Part shown: positions 36,201 through 44,770 of the stretch, in pieces | How positions within the stretch are numbered: the stretch's first letter is position 1 | Layout: every line of letters begins with the position of its first letter | Assembly (NCBI GenBank): GCA_910578105.1 | Contig: CAJTPD010000006.1 | Span: forward strand, 1-64,000 | Reading direction: 5' to 3' | Length of the DNA stretch: 64,000 nt | Source of the DNA: an uncultured Odoribacter sp. | Lineage (GTDB): Bacteria > Bacteroidota > Bacteroidia > Bacteroidales > Marinifilaceae | Translations under genes and position numbers: made by a program | Notes under the pieces: generated by a model | The model's input: only the letters and a program-made list of their open reading frames with translations | Databases searched by the model: none | What the model was told of the DNA's origin: nothing

Positions 36201-39085
36201 GAGTGTTGTCGGTGTGCGAGCCTTTTGATTTTAAGGGAAAGGAAAGGGACAGGATAGTTATTGATTCGCGAAACGATATCATTCGTATGGCGCGGTGGAC
36301 AATTACAGAGAATCCGGATGTTATTTCCGGTGGATATGAATATTTGGGGCAGTCTGCCGACACGTCGCTTTATCCGGATATTCGTTTTTATAGTGGTGAT
36401 TATACGGTAGAAGTGAAGTACTGGAATCGTTGCCGGATGCCTGGTGAAGCAACATTTCGCGTTCAGGCGGATAAGTTCATACCGATTACTTCCGTCGGGC
36501 ACGATTCCATTTGTGCCCAAAGTCCGGAAGTACGTTTATTGACGGCAGAGCCTGCAAATGGTGTCTGGTCGTTGAAGGATGCGGATATGCCTCATGCCGG
36601 AGAGATATTGTACCGTGAAGGAGATAACTATTATTTTAATCCGAAATTCGGGGCATATGAGGCACTGGATGTGCCGTTAGTATATAAATTGTATAATTTT
36701 TCCTGTGTTGATTCGGCCGAGGTAAAAATGCATGTGTGGCCGTTACCGTATGTTGAAGCAGGCGGAATCCGGGAAATGTGTCTGAATCATGAGCCACGTT
36801 TATTGATTGGAAAAGATTCGGTTGCTGGTTCGGTGTGGCAGTCTAACCGGGGAAATTGGTTCCTGAATGGTCAGGTATTGCCGGAGCATTATTTCCGGGC
36901 GGATAATACCGGAAATTTTAAAATTTTTTACCGGTATGCAGATGCACATCAGTGTGTAAATACGGATTCCACGGTGATGATAGTACATGCATTGCCGGAT
37001 ACTGTTTTTAAATCCCGACCTCAATATTGCCGGGGTGTTCAGGCTGAATTTATAGTGGATAAGGGTGCGGAAGAGTGGCGGTATTTCTGGGAGTATTATA
37101 CCGGAGCCCGTCGGGATACTTTGCCGGGGAATGGAAAATTTGTATATGAACAGGCGGGCTATTACGATGTCAGCTTAGTTGCCGAATCGGTTCACGGGTG
37201 TCTGGACACTTCTTCCGTTCACCGGATTGAAGTGGTTGCCGATGCGCCGCAAGCCGAATTTACGATGTCAGTGCATAATCAGTGTGGTCCGGAAGTGCCG
37301 GTTCAAATCGGGGTTAAGGAAGGGGATTACAGTGACCATAATTTGCGTTTTGAATGGATATTGGGGAATGGGACAGTTTCGGAGTCGCTTGTCCCGGATA
37401 ATCCCCAACTATTTTATTCGGCCCTGGAAGATACGGTGTATCGTCTGAAATTCAGGGTGTATAATATTTGTAACGAAACGGAAAAGACTGATTCTTTGAA
37501 GATTGGTTCTTTACCGGAGGCACATTTTCAGTTTGAAAACGGAAGCCGGAATTGTTCGCCCTTGACTTTGCAGGTGCTCAATACTTCTACGGGTTCTCAA
37601 AATCAATATCTTTGGTATATGGGAGATGGTACGAAACCGTTGAATGTATTTGAGCCTTTGGATTATGTGTATAAAACAGATAGTGCAAGAAAGGTTTTTC
37701 ACATATCGTTGGTGGCTGCGAATCTGTGTGGAAGGGATAGCATCACACAGCCTTTGACCGTGCTGGCGCAAAGTGTGCGGGCTTTTTTCGACCGTCCGAA
37801 AGATGTAATATGTGCCGGAGAACAGCTTTGTTTCAGGAATCATACGCGGGATACGGCGCGTGATATTATTTATAAATATTGGGATTTCGGGGACGGAGTG
37901 CGTGATACTTCCTGGAATGTGTGTCATATTTACCAGGACAGCGGCAGGTATAAAGTGTTGCTGTATGTTGATAACGGATGTTCGGCGGATACCACCAGTA
38001 AGTTTGTGCATGTAATCGGGAATCCGGAACTGGAGTTTTTATTGGAAGAAACTAATTGTGACCGTGATACTTTTCATTTTGCTTTTGTAACGGACCAGAA
38101 TTTGAAGTGGGTGAAATGGACTTTAGGGGATGATACTGTTGTGCAGCATCCTTCATTTTCGTATGTTTATAAAGAGCCGGGGAGTTATCCTGTCACGTTG
38201 GAAGTCATTGGTGACAACAGGGCTGAGTGCCGCTCGGAGAAAGAAATAGTCCTGACGGTCCATCCCCGTCCGGTATTGCATATTGCTCCATTAGATACAT
38301 TGGTGTGTCCTCCTTATCTTTATGTTCCGCAAGTGGAGGGTGAAGTGGCCAAAATGATGTGGGATTACGGGGACGGGAGTCCGGAAACGTCGGCCGGGGA
38401 ACATTTGTATGTGAATGAAACGGATTCTTTATTGCGTCGGGAAATTGTATTGCATGCCGTCAGTGATAGAGGATGTCCGGAAGATTATACAGGGCATGTG
38501 AATGTAGGGCCATTGCCGCTTGCCATCATGGAAAAGCGGGTGACGAACGGAAGGCCTCAGAAGGTAGAATTACTGAATTTATCTCCTGAGGGATATGACG
38601 ATTATATTTGGGTATTGCCTGGAGATAAGCTTGAACATACGACAGGAAATCAGTATTTTGAATTTATGGAAAACGGGTTGTATACTTTTTCTTTGATTAC
38701 CGAAAACCGGTATGGTTGCCGGGATACCGTAACATTGGAGCATGAGGTAATGCTGAAGGGGTTGTATTTTCCGAATACCTTTATTCCACATAGTATGAAT
38801 GGGCGGATTAATCGTTTCAACGGAATCGGTATGGGATTGATGCGCTATAAACTGGAGGTGTTTGACCATTATGGTAATAAAATTTGGGAAACCACGGCAT
38901 TAGAAGACGGGAAGCCCTCCGGAGGATGGGATGGTTGTAACGGGAAAGGAGAACGGTTACCGCAGGGTGTTTATATCTGGCGGGCAGAGGCAATTTTCGG
39001 AAATGATGATGTATGGACAGGCAGAAACAATGAATCCGGAGTGCCGGAAACCACGCAGGGAACGGTATTGTTATTGAGGGAATAA
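33248..39085 (+). CDS. second giant secreted Ig/PKD-repeat protein with T9SS type B sorting domain
   Basis: The 1945-residue protein has a signal peptide ending around YGQ (about residue 24). It is a paralogue of the protein at 25704-32099 with the same layout. W(N/Y/F)N modules sit at about 431, 625 and 812, CE(N/G) modules at about 519, 709 and 897, and PKD-like WDFGNG near 271, WDFGDG near 1544 and WDYGDG near 1704. The last 108 residues or so form a type B sorting domain nearly identical to that of the first protein, again ending TTQGTVLLLRE. The length difference of 186 residues equals about one super-repeat, which suggests gain or loss of one unit. It is probably exported by T9SS and displayed on the surface with help from the upstream PorP/SprF protein. 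Confidence 0.9.
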   Translation: MEIKSIIWLLLACVVLLPDKGYGQTAGDLELSYRNEYVNGYILVCNDGEPPFRFQLKNETPVGKFTSFKLLLGDGSDEIDMVGPGSSKTIEYKEKGNFNLLFIGVQADGSRVIKGYSLKIVGKVNARLEKENESAKCLDSDVKYTLVLLSGDTDGTRYFLNYDDGSVPDELDRSELVNGQGTFVHQYKESYCTMFGHEKFFKVSLSYENECYSGELSTVSESVAVPFSAGYTFDRLGQGKVCTYEKLELRNITSGGIDTECGMGDPIAFWDFGNGETSEDWQPYIEYKQVGLDPYKIKLKVSNKYACATDSVEHPVDLINRTEAMMRLEKDEFCTGEELLIENRSSGDEIESTWSVVSLDGFPVPDFVNMGHLKLKFNHWGRYRITLSVHNVCSQDQMDTVITVRQDPDLVRYDFPDQFCLPDVMHTASCIFVDWNGNPEQASWTITRTGGLQNADVEWLEGTNAQSPFPVFRFTQAGVYRVSVQLPDVGCGGTKLTETREITVYDPEITVKIDTTPLNICENGVVSFTNTSVGDRLQYEWSVKPSARVSFADGTSQTSASPVIQFGKYGDYEVTLHMYTHSGCGAVDAVYKVHVRKEPYIFFFEPPEAICPGPAYPFSLSSSVIYEFYNNPERMKWTISPDDGSWEFLEGDAFTPKPTLLFHKPGNYSFTVELESAGCPDNTGSKLETRNIRIRNSAMSMTGMVTDSLVCEGEKLQFVLKAQTAEEDPLEYAWAVYPPDNTTDFDDKGNNKRVADIRFGHWGNYEVRGAVSGFCGTLDTTFLITVQKDPKVALRQIDGICMGEYDMRDYVTYQWFNNVPEVDWEVKSVSGGTGYTIDNVHVEYPRITFNKPGDYSVKVSLVSHTMGCEEDSLQDIKTFHIYDPAILGDITMVGNGEICEGETVTFMNTTNVDGGIRWEWRVEGAEDGYVFEDGGKTSVGQLPVITFTKYGDYRIFAKAIGPCSEKEFPAFPVTVSGVPEVTIAGVLSVCEPFDFKGKERDRIVIDSRNDIIRMARWTITENPDVISGGYEYLGQSADTSLYPDIRFYSGDYTVEVKYWNRCRMPGEATFRVQADKFIPITSVGHDSICAQSPEVRLLTAEPANGVWSLKDADMPHAGEILYREGDNYYFNPKFGAYEALDVPLVYKLYNFSCVDSAEVKMHVWPLPYVEAGGIREMCLNHEPRLLIGKDSVAGSVWQSNRGNWFLNGQVLPEHYFRADNTGNFKIFYRYADAHQCVNTDSTVMIVHALPDTVFKSRPQYCRGVQAEFIVDKGAEEWRYFWEYYTGARRDTLPGNGKFVYEQAGYYDVSLVAESVHGCLDTSSVHRIEVVADAPQAEFTMSVHNQCGPEVPVQIGVKEGDYSDHNLRFEWILGNGTVSESLVPDNPQLFYSALEDTVYRLKFRVYNICNETEKTDSLKIGSLPEAHFQFENGSRNCSPLTLQVLNTSTGSQNQYLWYMGDGTKPLNVFEPLDYVYKTDSARKVFHISLVAANLCGRDSITQPLTVLAQSVRAFFDRPKDVICAGEQLCFRNHTRDTARDIIYKYWDFGDGVRDTSWNVCHIYQDSGRYKVLLYVDNGCSADTTSKFVHVIGNPELEFLLEETNCDRDTFHFAFVTDQNLKWVKWTLGDDTVVQHPSFSYVYKEPGSYPVTLEVIGDNRAECRSEKEIVLTVHPRPVLHIAPLDTLVCPPYLYVPQVEGEVAKMMWDYGDGSPETSAGEHLYVNETDSLLRREIVLHAVSDRGCPEDYTGHVNVGPLPLAIMEKRVTNGRPQKVELLNLSPEGYDDYIWVLPGDKLEHTTGNQYFEFMENGLYTFSLITENRYGCRDTVTLEHEVMLKGLYFPNTFIPHSMNGRINRFNGIGMGLMRYKLEVFDHYGNKIWETTALEDGKPSGGWDGCNGKGERLPQGVYIWRAEAIFGNDDVWTGRNNESGVPETTQGTVLLLRE

Positions 39086-39129
39086 GTAGCAGAAGAGATA
39101 ATGATGTCGAATCGTAAAAACAAAATACA

Positions 39130-39468
39130 ATGGACTATTTTAAAGAAGTAAATTTTGCAGTGACTGTTTGCGACAAGAATGGCCGGATTATGGATATGAA
39201 TGATAAGTCGCGCAAGACTTTCCTGAAACCCGGGAGGGAAGAATTGCTTGGAAAGAACGTACTGGATTGTCATCCGGAACCGGCACACTCGATGTTGGCG
39301 GATATGTTACAGAATCCACGGACAAATGTCTATACTATTGAGAAAAACGGCGTAAAAAAGTTGATTTATCAGACACCCTGGTATGTTGACGGGGAATATA
39401 TGGGATTTATGGAGATTTCAATGGAAATCCCTTTTGAGATGAGACATATGGTGAGAAAGAATTCATAA
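39130..39468 (+). CDS. stand-alone PAS-domain protein
   Basis: The 112-residue protein consists of a single PAS fold: FAVTVCDKNGRIMDMNDKSR, then GKNVLDCHPEPAHSML, and KKLIYQTPWYVDGEYMGFMEIS. The Cys-His-Pro in DCHPEP recalls the PAS domain found after DUF438/hemerythrin-like domains, where it may take part in sensing redox state or a cofactor. No kinase, HTH or other output domain is attached, so it may act by binding a partner. It lies 44 bp after the giant-protein operon and 15 bp before the DUF2461 gene, so read-through transcription is possible. Confidence 0.75.
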   Translation: MDYFKEVNFAVTVCDKNGRIMDMNDKSRKTFLKPGREELLGKNVLDCHPEPAHSMLADMLQNPRTNVYTIEKNGVKKLIYQTPWYVDGEYMGFMEISMEIPFEMRHMVRKNS

Positions 39469-39483
39469 GCGGTGGATAAGGTT

Positions 39484-40164
39484 ATGCGAGGAGAATTGAT
39501 TGGAAATATTTTTGCCTTTTTGCGGGAATTAAAGTCGAATAATAACCGGGAGTGGTTTGCAGCACATAAAGAAAGCTATTTGCAGTTAAAATCCGGTTTT
39601 GAGGCACTGACAGATGAATTGATTGCGCGCATCAGTCTTTGGGATGAAGAAGTAAAAGGCTTGAAAGCCAAGGATTGTGTGTACCGCATTTACCGGGATG
39701 TGCGTTTTTCACCGGATAAAAGTCCTTATAAGACGCATTTCGGGGCTTATATTTGTGGTTTCAGGGGCCGGAACAGCGGACGATGTGGTTATTATCTGCA
39801 TTTGGAACCCGGCAGTAGCCTGCTGGCAGGAGGTTGCCATTGTCCGGAGCCGACTTTGCTGAAACGCCTGCGGCAGGATATTTATGACAATATTGAAGAA
39901 TTTACCGGTATTATCCGGGAACCTGGGTTTGCTGCCGAATTTCCGGAGATAGACCCTGAGGGTAAGCTGAAAAAGGTACCGCTTCCTTTTCCTCCGGATT
40001 TTTCCGAAGCAGATTTACTGAAATATAAGCATTATGATGTTGCTTCCATAAAACCGGACAGTTGGTTTGAAGATGGCGATGCGTTAGAAAAAACGGACCG
40101 GGTTTTCAGGAAACTATATAAATTTAACCGTTTCCTGAATTATACGATTGATAATGTGTCTTAA
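39484..40164 (+). CDS. DUF2461-family protein
   Basis: The 226-residue cytoplasmic protein matches DUF2461 (TIGR02453). FLRELKSNNNREWFAAHK is N-terminal and the conserved core is VYRIYRDVRFSPDKSPYKTHFG. Function is unknown; the family is found in many bacteria and some fungi. The ATG at 39484 is preferred because it is followed immediately by the usual family start; a GTG four codons earlier is possible. It follows the PAS gene closely and precedes purD by 88 bp. Confidence 0.88.
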   Translation: MRGELIGNIFAFLRELKSNNNREWFAAHKESYLQLKSGFEALTDELIARISLWDEEVKGLKAKDCVYRIYRDVRFSPDKSPYKTHFGAYICGFRGRNSGRCGYYLHLEPGSSLLAGGCHCPEPTLLKRLRQDIYDNIEEFTGIIREPGFAAEFPEIDPEGKLKKVPLPFPPDFSEADLLKYKHYDVASIKPDSWFEDGDALEKTDRVFRKLYKFNRFLNYTIDNVS

Positions 40165-40211
40165 TTTGGCAAGCCGGGCTTTTTATGGCTCGGAGTGTTG
40201 CCATATTTTAT

Positions 40212-40219
40212 TATTTTTG
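40212..40219 (+). promoter_or_regulatory. -7 promoter element for purD
   Basis: TATTTTTG matches TAnnTTTG and lies 33 bp before the purD start codon. No clear -33 TTTG is present at the right distance, so the call rests on the -7 box alone. Confidence 0.4.
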
Positions 40220-40252
40220 CATGCATTGTAGAAGATATCAGAATAACAAAAT

Positions 40253-41542
40253 ATGAAAGTTTTATTATTGGGGAGCGGAGGACGTGAACATGCCCTGGCG
40301 TGGAAAATGGTCCAAAGTCCGGAATTGGAAAAATTGTATGTAGCTCCGGGGAACGCCGGTACTGCCGATATTGCTGAGAATGTGAATATTCCCGTGACAA
40401 ATTTTGAAGCAATTGCCGGTTTTATAGCTGAAAAGGATATAGAAATGCTTGTTGTCGGACCGGAGGACCCTTTGGTGGAGGGTATCCGTGATTTTTTGCA
40501 GCGTGATTCCCGGTTCGGGGAGCTGATGATAGTGGGGCCCGGAAAAGACGGTGCTATCCTGGAAGGGAGTAAGGATTTTGCTAAACAGTTTATGAAGCGG
40601 CATGGTATTCCTACTGCCGCTTATATGACAGTTACTCCTGAGAATGTGTCGGAAGGACAGCGTTTTTTGACAACTTTGCAGCCTCCCTATGTGCTTAAAG
40701 CTGACGGGTTGGCTGCCGGGAAAGGGGTACTGATATTGCATGACCTGAAAGAGGCGCAACAGGAACTGGAAAATATGTTGGGGGGGAAATTCGGTAAAGC
40801 CAGTAGCCGGGTAGTTATCGAGGAGTTTTTGAAAGGGATTGAAATTTCTGTATTTGCCATTACTGATGGAAAAGACTATAAGATATTGGGTTCGGCCAAG
40901 GATTATAAGCGGATAGGAGAAGGAGATACGGGGTTGAATACAGGAGGGATGGGGGCAGTGTCACCGGTACCTTTTGCAGATGAGGTATTTAATCGTAAAG
41001 TAGAAGAGAAAATTGTACGGCCTACAGTGGAAGGCTTGAAAAAGGATGGGATAGATTATCGTGGATTTATCTTTTTTGGGTTGATGAACGACAATGGAGA
41101 GCCGGCAGTGATAGAATATAATGTGAGGATGGGTGACCCGGAAACTGAAGTTGTTGTACCACGCCTGAAAACGGATTTAATACAATTGTTCCGGGCTGTT
41201 GCAACAGGCCGTCTGGCTGAAACCGCTTTGGCATCGGACGACCGGTATTGCACGACGGTGATGTTGGTGGCCGGAGGGTATCCAGGGAATTATGAGAAAG
41301 GAAATGTAATTTCCGGATTTGAAGAAATAGAGGATAGTATTGTTTTTCATGCCGGAACAAAATTAGCAGATGGACAGGTTGTAACAAACGGAGGCCGTGT
41401 TATGGCTGTCAGTTCTTTTGGCCGTAAAATGACGGAAGCTTTGCAACGGTCTTATATGAATGTGGCTAAAATTAATTTTAAGGATATGAATTACCGCCGG
41501 GATATAGGAAAGGACCTTTTGGAACTGGGAGCAAAGCATTAA
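40253..41542 (+). CDS. purD: phosphoribosylamine-glycine ligase (GAR synthetase)
   Basis: The 429-residue ATP-grasp enzyme catalyses the second step of purine synthesis, joining glycine to phosphoribosylamine. It starts with the N-domain motif VLLLGSGGREHALAWKM, followed by the GPEDPLV motif, the ATP-grasp lysine in YVLKADGLAAGKGVL, and the conserved LNTGGMGAVSPVP and EYNVRMGDPETEVV. Length is normal. It stands apart from other purine genes in this window. Confidence 0.97.
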   Translation: MKVLLLGSGGREHALAWKMVQSPELEKLYVAPGNAGTADIAENVNIPVTNFEAIAGFIAEKDIEMLVVGPEDPLVEGIRDFLQRDSRFGELMIVGPGKDGAILEGSKDFAKQFMKRHGIPTAAYMTVTPENVSEGQRFLTTLQPPYVLKADGLAAGKGVLILHDLKEAQQELENMLGGKFGKASSRVVIEEFLKGIEISVFAITDGKDYKILGSAKDYKRIGEGDTGLNTGGMGAVSPVPFADEVFNRKVEEKIVRPTVEGLKKDGIDYRGFIFFGLMNDNGEPAVIEYNVRMGDPETEVVVPRLKTDLIQLFRAVATGRLAETALASDDRYCTTVMLVAGGYPGNYEKGNVISGFEEIEDSIVFHAGTKLADGQVVTNGGRVMAVSSFGRKMTEALQRSYMNVAKINFKDMNYRRDIGKDLLELGAKH

Positions 41543-41621
41543 GAATTTGTTGTCTGAAGTTCAGGAATTGAAGGGGGGAGATTGCGGATTAATGGAGGGA
41601 AGTGATTGATATACATAACCG

Positions 41622-42596
41622 ATGAATGATTTTTTAAAGTCCAAACAGTTATATATGCTTTTTGTATTGCCATTCATAGTAATGGCAATCGCTTTTACCG
41701 GCAGCTATTTTTCTTTTGTTCCGGCAGAAAGTTTTCAGGTGAAGGGATGTATAGACATTGCTTTTGTTCATCGTTTGGATAAGTTCTGGTCGTCAGTGAT
41801 TGGGGGAATAACAGTGTTGGGAATTGCTTATATGATTTTTTTTATCAACGAACAGTTTAAATTGTTGCAGCAAACCACTACTTTGCCCTCTTTGATTTAT
41901 GTTTTGCTGACTTCAGGTGTTATGATTAGTCTGGGGTTTGATTACCTGCTGATTTCTGTATTTATCCTGACAATAGCAATAGGTCGTTTACAGTTGGCAA
42001 TAAATGATATTAAGGGAAATCATACTCTTTTTGATTTCGGAGCTTTGGTGGTATTGGCGGTGGCTATTTATCCGAAGTTTGTACTTTTGGTTGTGTGGGC
42101 TATGTGTGTTGTATTTTTTTCAGGACGTTCCACTTTAAAGGATATTTCAGCTTTATTGCTGGGATTAATTACTCCTGTGGCGTTTCTGGTATTTTATTAT
42201 TTCTGGACTGACCGTTTGGCACAATTACCGGAACGTTTTGTTGATAATTTGATGGCGGGCGAGTATATACAGCATTTACCTGTCATTGAATTTATCCGTC
42301 TGGGTATTTTGCTGTTCCTGTTAATGGTTGCTTTAATTAATTTTTCGGTGCATTATGCTATCCTGGTTGTGGGGTATCGTCGGGGAATACTTGCTTTTAT
42401 TTCAATGTTATTCTTTTTGTCGGTTACTCTTTTCGTTATACCGGTTAATTATTATGATTTCATGTACATATTTGCTTTGCCTCTGGCTTTTGTATATTCA
42501 CTTTTTTTCCTTTCGCACCGGGTAGCTTTTTTTGGTAATCTGTTGTTTCTTTTGTTTTTAGGGGCTTGTTTTTTGGCTTATTGGTGTCTTGGATGA
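41622..42596 (+). CDS. DUF6427-family multi-pass membrane protein
   Basis: The 324-residue protein is almost entirely hydrophobic, with about 8-9 membrane segments and almost no soluble loops (for example FVLPFIVMAIAFTGSYFSF and LVVLAVAIYPKFVLLVVWAM). The overall pattern and position next to the mannosyltransferase/dihydroorotase genes match the DUF6427 group of Bacteroidetes. Function is unknown; a part in cell-envelope lipid or glycan metabolism is only a guess from its neighbours. It converges on the dihydroorotase gene with 57 bp between the stops. Confidence 0.7.
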   Translation: MNDFLKSKQLYMLFVLPFIVMAIAFTGSYFSFVPAESFQVKGCIDIAFVHRLDKFWSSVIGGITVLGIAYMIFFINEQFKLLQQTTTLPSLIYVLLTSGVMISLGFDYLLISVFILTIAIGRLQLAINDIKGNHTLFDFGALVVLAVAIYPKFVLLVVWAMCVVFFSGRSTLKDISALLLGLITPVAFLVFYYFWTDRLAQLPERFVDNLMAGEYIQHLPVIEFIRLGILLFLLMVALINFSVHYAILVVGYRRGILAFISMLFFLSVTLFVIPVNYYDFMYIFALPLAFVYSLFFLSHRVAFFGNLLFLLFLGACFLAYWCLG

Positions 42597-42653
42597 TGGA
42601 TGAAGCGGAGCAGGACAAAGGGGGTAAAGTAGGGAAAATGAGTACAAAACAGG

Positions 42654-43994
42654 TTATAAGATATGGTTGAATGTCAGTAATTCACCGTGCTTTTCTGAGG
42701 TAAATAATCCTTTGTTGTATACAATATGGCCATTTACCAGAGTTGTTTGCACTTGGTAGGTCAGTGTTTGACCTTCCAGGGGAGACCAGCCGCATTGATA
42801 CTGAATATTTTCTTTATTTACTGTCCAGGGAGCTTTACGGAAAATGCAGATGTCTGCTTTATATCCTTCGCGAAGGAATCCCCGGTTTTCAATGCCGAAA
42901 AGTTGAGCCGGAGCGTGACACATTCCATCAACTACTTTTTCGAAGGTTGTGGCTCTTTGTTCGGCCATTTCCAGCATAACTGACAGAGAGTGTTGAATCA
43001 TAGGGCCTCCGCTGGCAGCTTTTGTGTAGGGGCCGCTTTTTTCGGTGAGTGTATGGGGTGCATGGTCCGTGGCGATTACGTCTATAAGACCTTTATTCAT
43101 GGCCTCTAATAAGGCGAGGCGATCGTTTTCTGTTTTGATGGCAGGATTCCATTTGACCAAGTTACCCTTTGTCAGATAAGCTTCATCATTAAACCACAAA
43201 TGATGTACACATACTTCGCCCGTAATTTTTTTTTCAGTCCTTGGTCCTTGGTCCAGTAAAACTAATTCATCGGCTGTGCTTAAGTGCAGGATGTGCAGGC
43301 GGCTGTTGAATTTGCGTGCCAGTGCAACTGCAAGGGATGAACTTTTCAGGCACGCTTCCCGGCTGCGGATCAAAGGGTGGCATTGCGGTGGAATTTCATC
43401 TCCGTATTTTTCTTTATACCGGATAAGATTGGCATTGATGACAGGGGTATCTTCACAATGAGTTGCTATCAGTAAGGGCGATTCTGCGAAGAGCTTCTCT
43501 AATGCCGGAATACTATCCATAAGCATATTGCCCGTAGAGGAACCCATAAAAACTTTTATACCGCAAGTGGTACGCGGATTTACCCGTTTAATTTCATCCA
43601 GGTTTTCGGTTGTAGCTCCCAGGTAAAAGGAATAATTGACCAGCGAAGTTTGCGCTGCGATGTTTTGCTTTTCTTCCAGTAGTTCCCGTGTTGTTGTCGG
43701 CGGGACAACGTTGGGCATGTCCATAAAAGAAGTAACTCCTCCGCTGGCAGCGGCCCGGCTTCCTTCGGCAATGTTTCCCTTGTGAGTCAGACCGGGTTCC
43801 CGGAAATGTACCTGGTCGTCGATAACACCGGGTATAACAAAGCAATCTTTGGCATCGATAATCTCTGCTTCGGCTTGTATTGCTTCCGGAAATTCACGTG
43901 CAATCTGTGTAATCCGGTCATTTTCAATCATCAGGTCCGCCTGAAAACGGTGTCCTTCATTGATAAGTATTCCTCCTTGTATAATTTTTTTCAT
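42654..43994 (-). CDS. dihydroorotase
   Basis: The 446-residue amidohydrolase-fold protein should close carbamoyl-aspartate to dihydroorotate in pyrimidine synthesis. Seen are GVIDDQVHFREPG (residues 56-68), MDMPNVVPPTT, the metal-bridging lysine region GIKVFMGSST, ATHCED with a metal His, LHILHLSTADE and the catalytic Asp in IATDHAPHT. The first histidine of the HxH metal pair is Gln61, as in many Bacteroidetes copies, so metal binding may differ. It is the last gene of a murF-mannosyltransferase-dihydroorotase operon, 20 bp after its neighbour. Confidence 0.88.
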   Translation of the reverse strand: MKKIIQGGILINEGHRFQADLMIENDRITQIAREFPEAIQAEAEIIDAKDCFVIPGVIDDQVHFREPGLTHKGNIAEGSRAAASGGVTSFMDMPNVVPPTTTRELLEEKQNIAAQTSLVNYSFYLGATTENLDEIKRVNPRTTCGIKVFMGSSTGNMLMDSIPALEKLFAESPLLIATHCEDTPVINANLIRYKEKYGDEIPPQCHPLIRSREACLKSSSLAVALARKFNSRLHILHLSTADELVLLDQGPRTEKKITGEVCVHHLWFNDEAYLTKGNLVKWNPAIKTENDRLALLEAMNKGLIDVIATDHAPHTLTEKSGPYTKAASGGPMIQHSLSVMLEMAEQRATTFEKVVDGMCHAPAQLFGIENRGFLREGYKADICIFRKAPWTVNKENIQYQCGWSPLEGQTLTYQVQTTLVNGHIVYNKGLFTSEKHGELLTFNHIL

Positions 43995-44014
43995 TTTTTC
44001 CGGCCCCTGTTCTT

Positions 44015-44758
44015 TCAGTTATAAATTTTTTCTGCTTTTTTAATTCTTCCGAACATAGCCCTGATTTTCATGGTGATGACTCCGAAAATAGCTTCTTTAA
44101 TAATACCTTTACTCATTTTTGAAGTACCTAAGGTACGGTCCGTAAAGATAATCGGGACTTCCTGAATACGAAATCCCAGCGTATAGGTTGTAAATTTCAT
44201 TTCTATCTGGAAAGCATATCCCTTGAAACGGATGTGGTCCAAATCAATGTTTTCCAATACATTGCGTGTATAACAAACAAATCCGGCCGTTGCATCATGG
44301 ACTTTCATTCCGGTAATGATACGCACGTATTTGGAAGCAAAATAGGAGAGTAACACCCGGCTCATGGGCCAGTTTACGACATTTACTCCGGTAACGTAGC
44401 GTGAACCGACTGACATATCTGCCCCTTGTTGGCAAGCTTCATATAAACGGACCAAATCCCGGGGATTATGGGAGAAATCGGCATCCATTTCAAAAATATA
44501 GTTGTACCCGTGTTCCAATGCCCATTTGAAGCCGGCGATATAAGCCGTACCTAACCCTAATTTTCCCTTGCGTTCAATCAGGTACAAATTGCTGAATTCT
44601 TTTTGCAATTCTTTTACACTGGCAGCAGTTCCGTCCGGGGAATTGTCTTCTATGATGAGGATATCAAAAACCGGGTTGAGAGAGAATACATAGCGGACGA
44701 TGTTTTCAATATTCTCCTTTTCATTGTATGTCGGAATGATGACTAATCTGTCGTTCAC
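44015..44758 (-). CDS. polyprenol-phosphate mannosyltransferase-type GT2 (Dpm1-like)
   Basis: The 247-residue protein is a family 2 glycosyltransferase. IIPTYNEKENIENIVRYV is N-terminal, the metal/nucleotide motif is DADFSHNP, and GSRYVTGVNVVNWP and the C-terminal FTDRTLGTSKMS complete the Dpm1-like pattern. It would load mannose, or another sugar, onto polyprenyl phosphate at the membrane. Start is a GTG, because the catalytic strand begins only a few residues later. It lies 12 bp after murF and 20 bp before dihydroorotase. Confidence 0.88.
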   Translation of the reverse strand: MNDRLVIIPTYNEKENIENIVRYVFSLNPVFDILIIEDNSPDGTAASVKELQKEFSNLYLIERKGKLGLGTAYIAGFKWALEHGYNYIFEMDADFSHNPRDLVRLYEACQQGADMSVGSRYVTGVNVVNWPMSRVLLSYFASKYVRIITGMKVHDATAGFVCYTRNVLENIDLDHIRFKGYAFQIEMKFTTYTLGFRIQEVPIIFTDRTLGTSKMSKGIIKEAIFGVITMKIRAMFGRIKKAEKIYN

Positions 44759-44770
44759 AGTATTTTCGGA

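Noticed and set aside
35627..36520. 297-residue antisense open frame in the same gene
   Set aside because: It is a shadow of the repeat-rich coding strand, with a His/Arg/Ile-rich, unfolded-looking composition.
25704..39085. CRISPR or simple tandem DNA repeat in the giant genes
   Set aside because: The repeats are protein-level domains of about 90-195 residues, diverged at the DNA level, with no short direct repeats and spacers.
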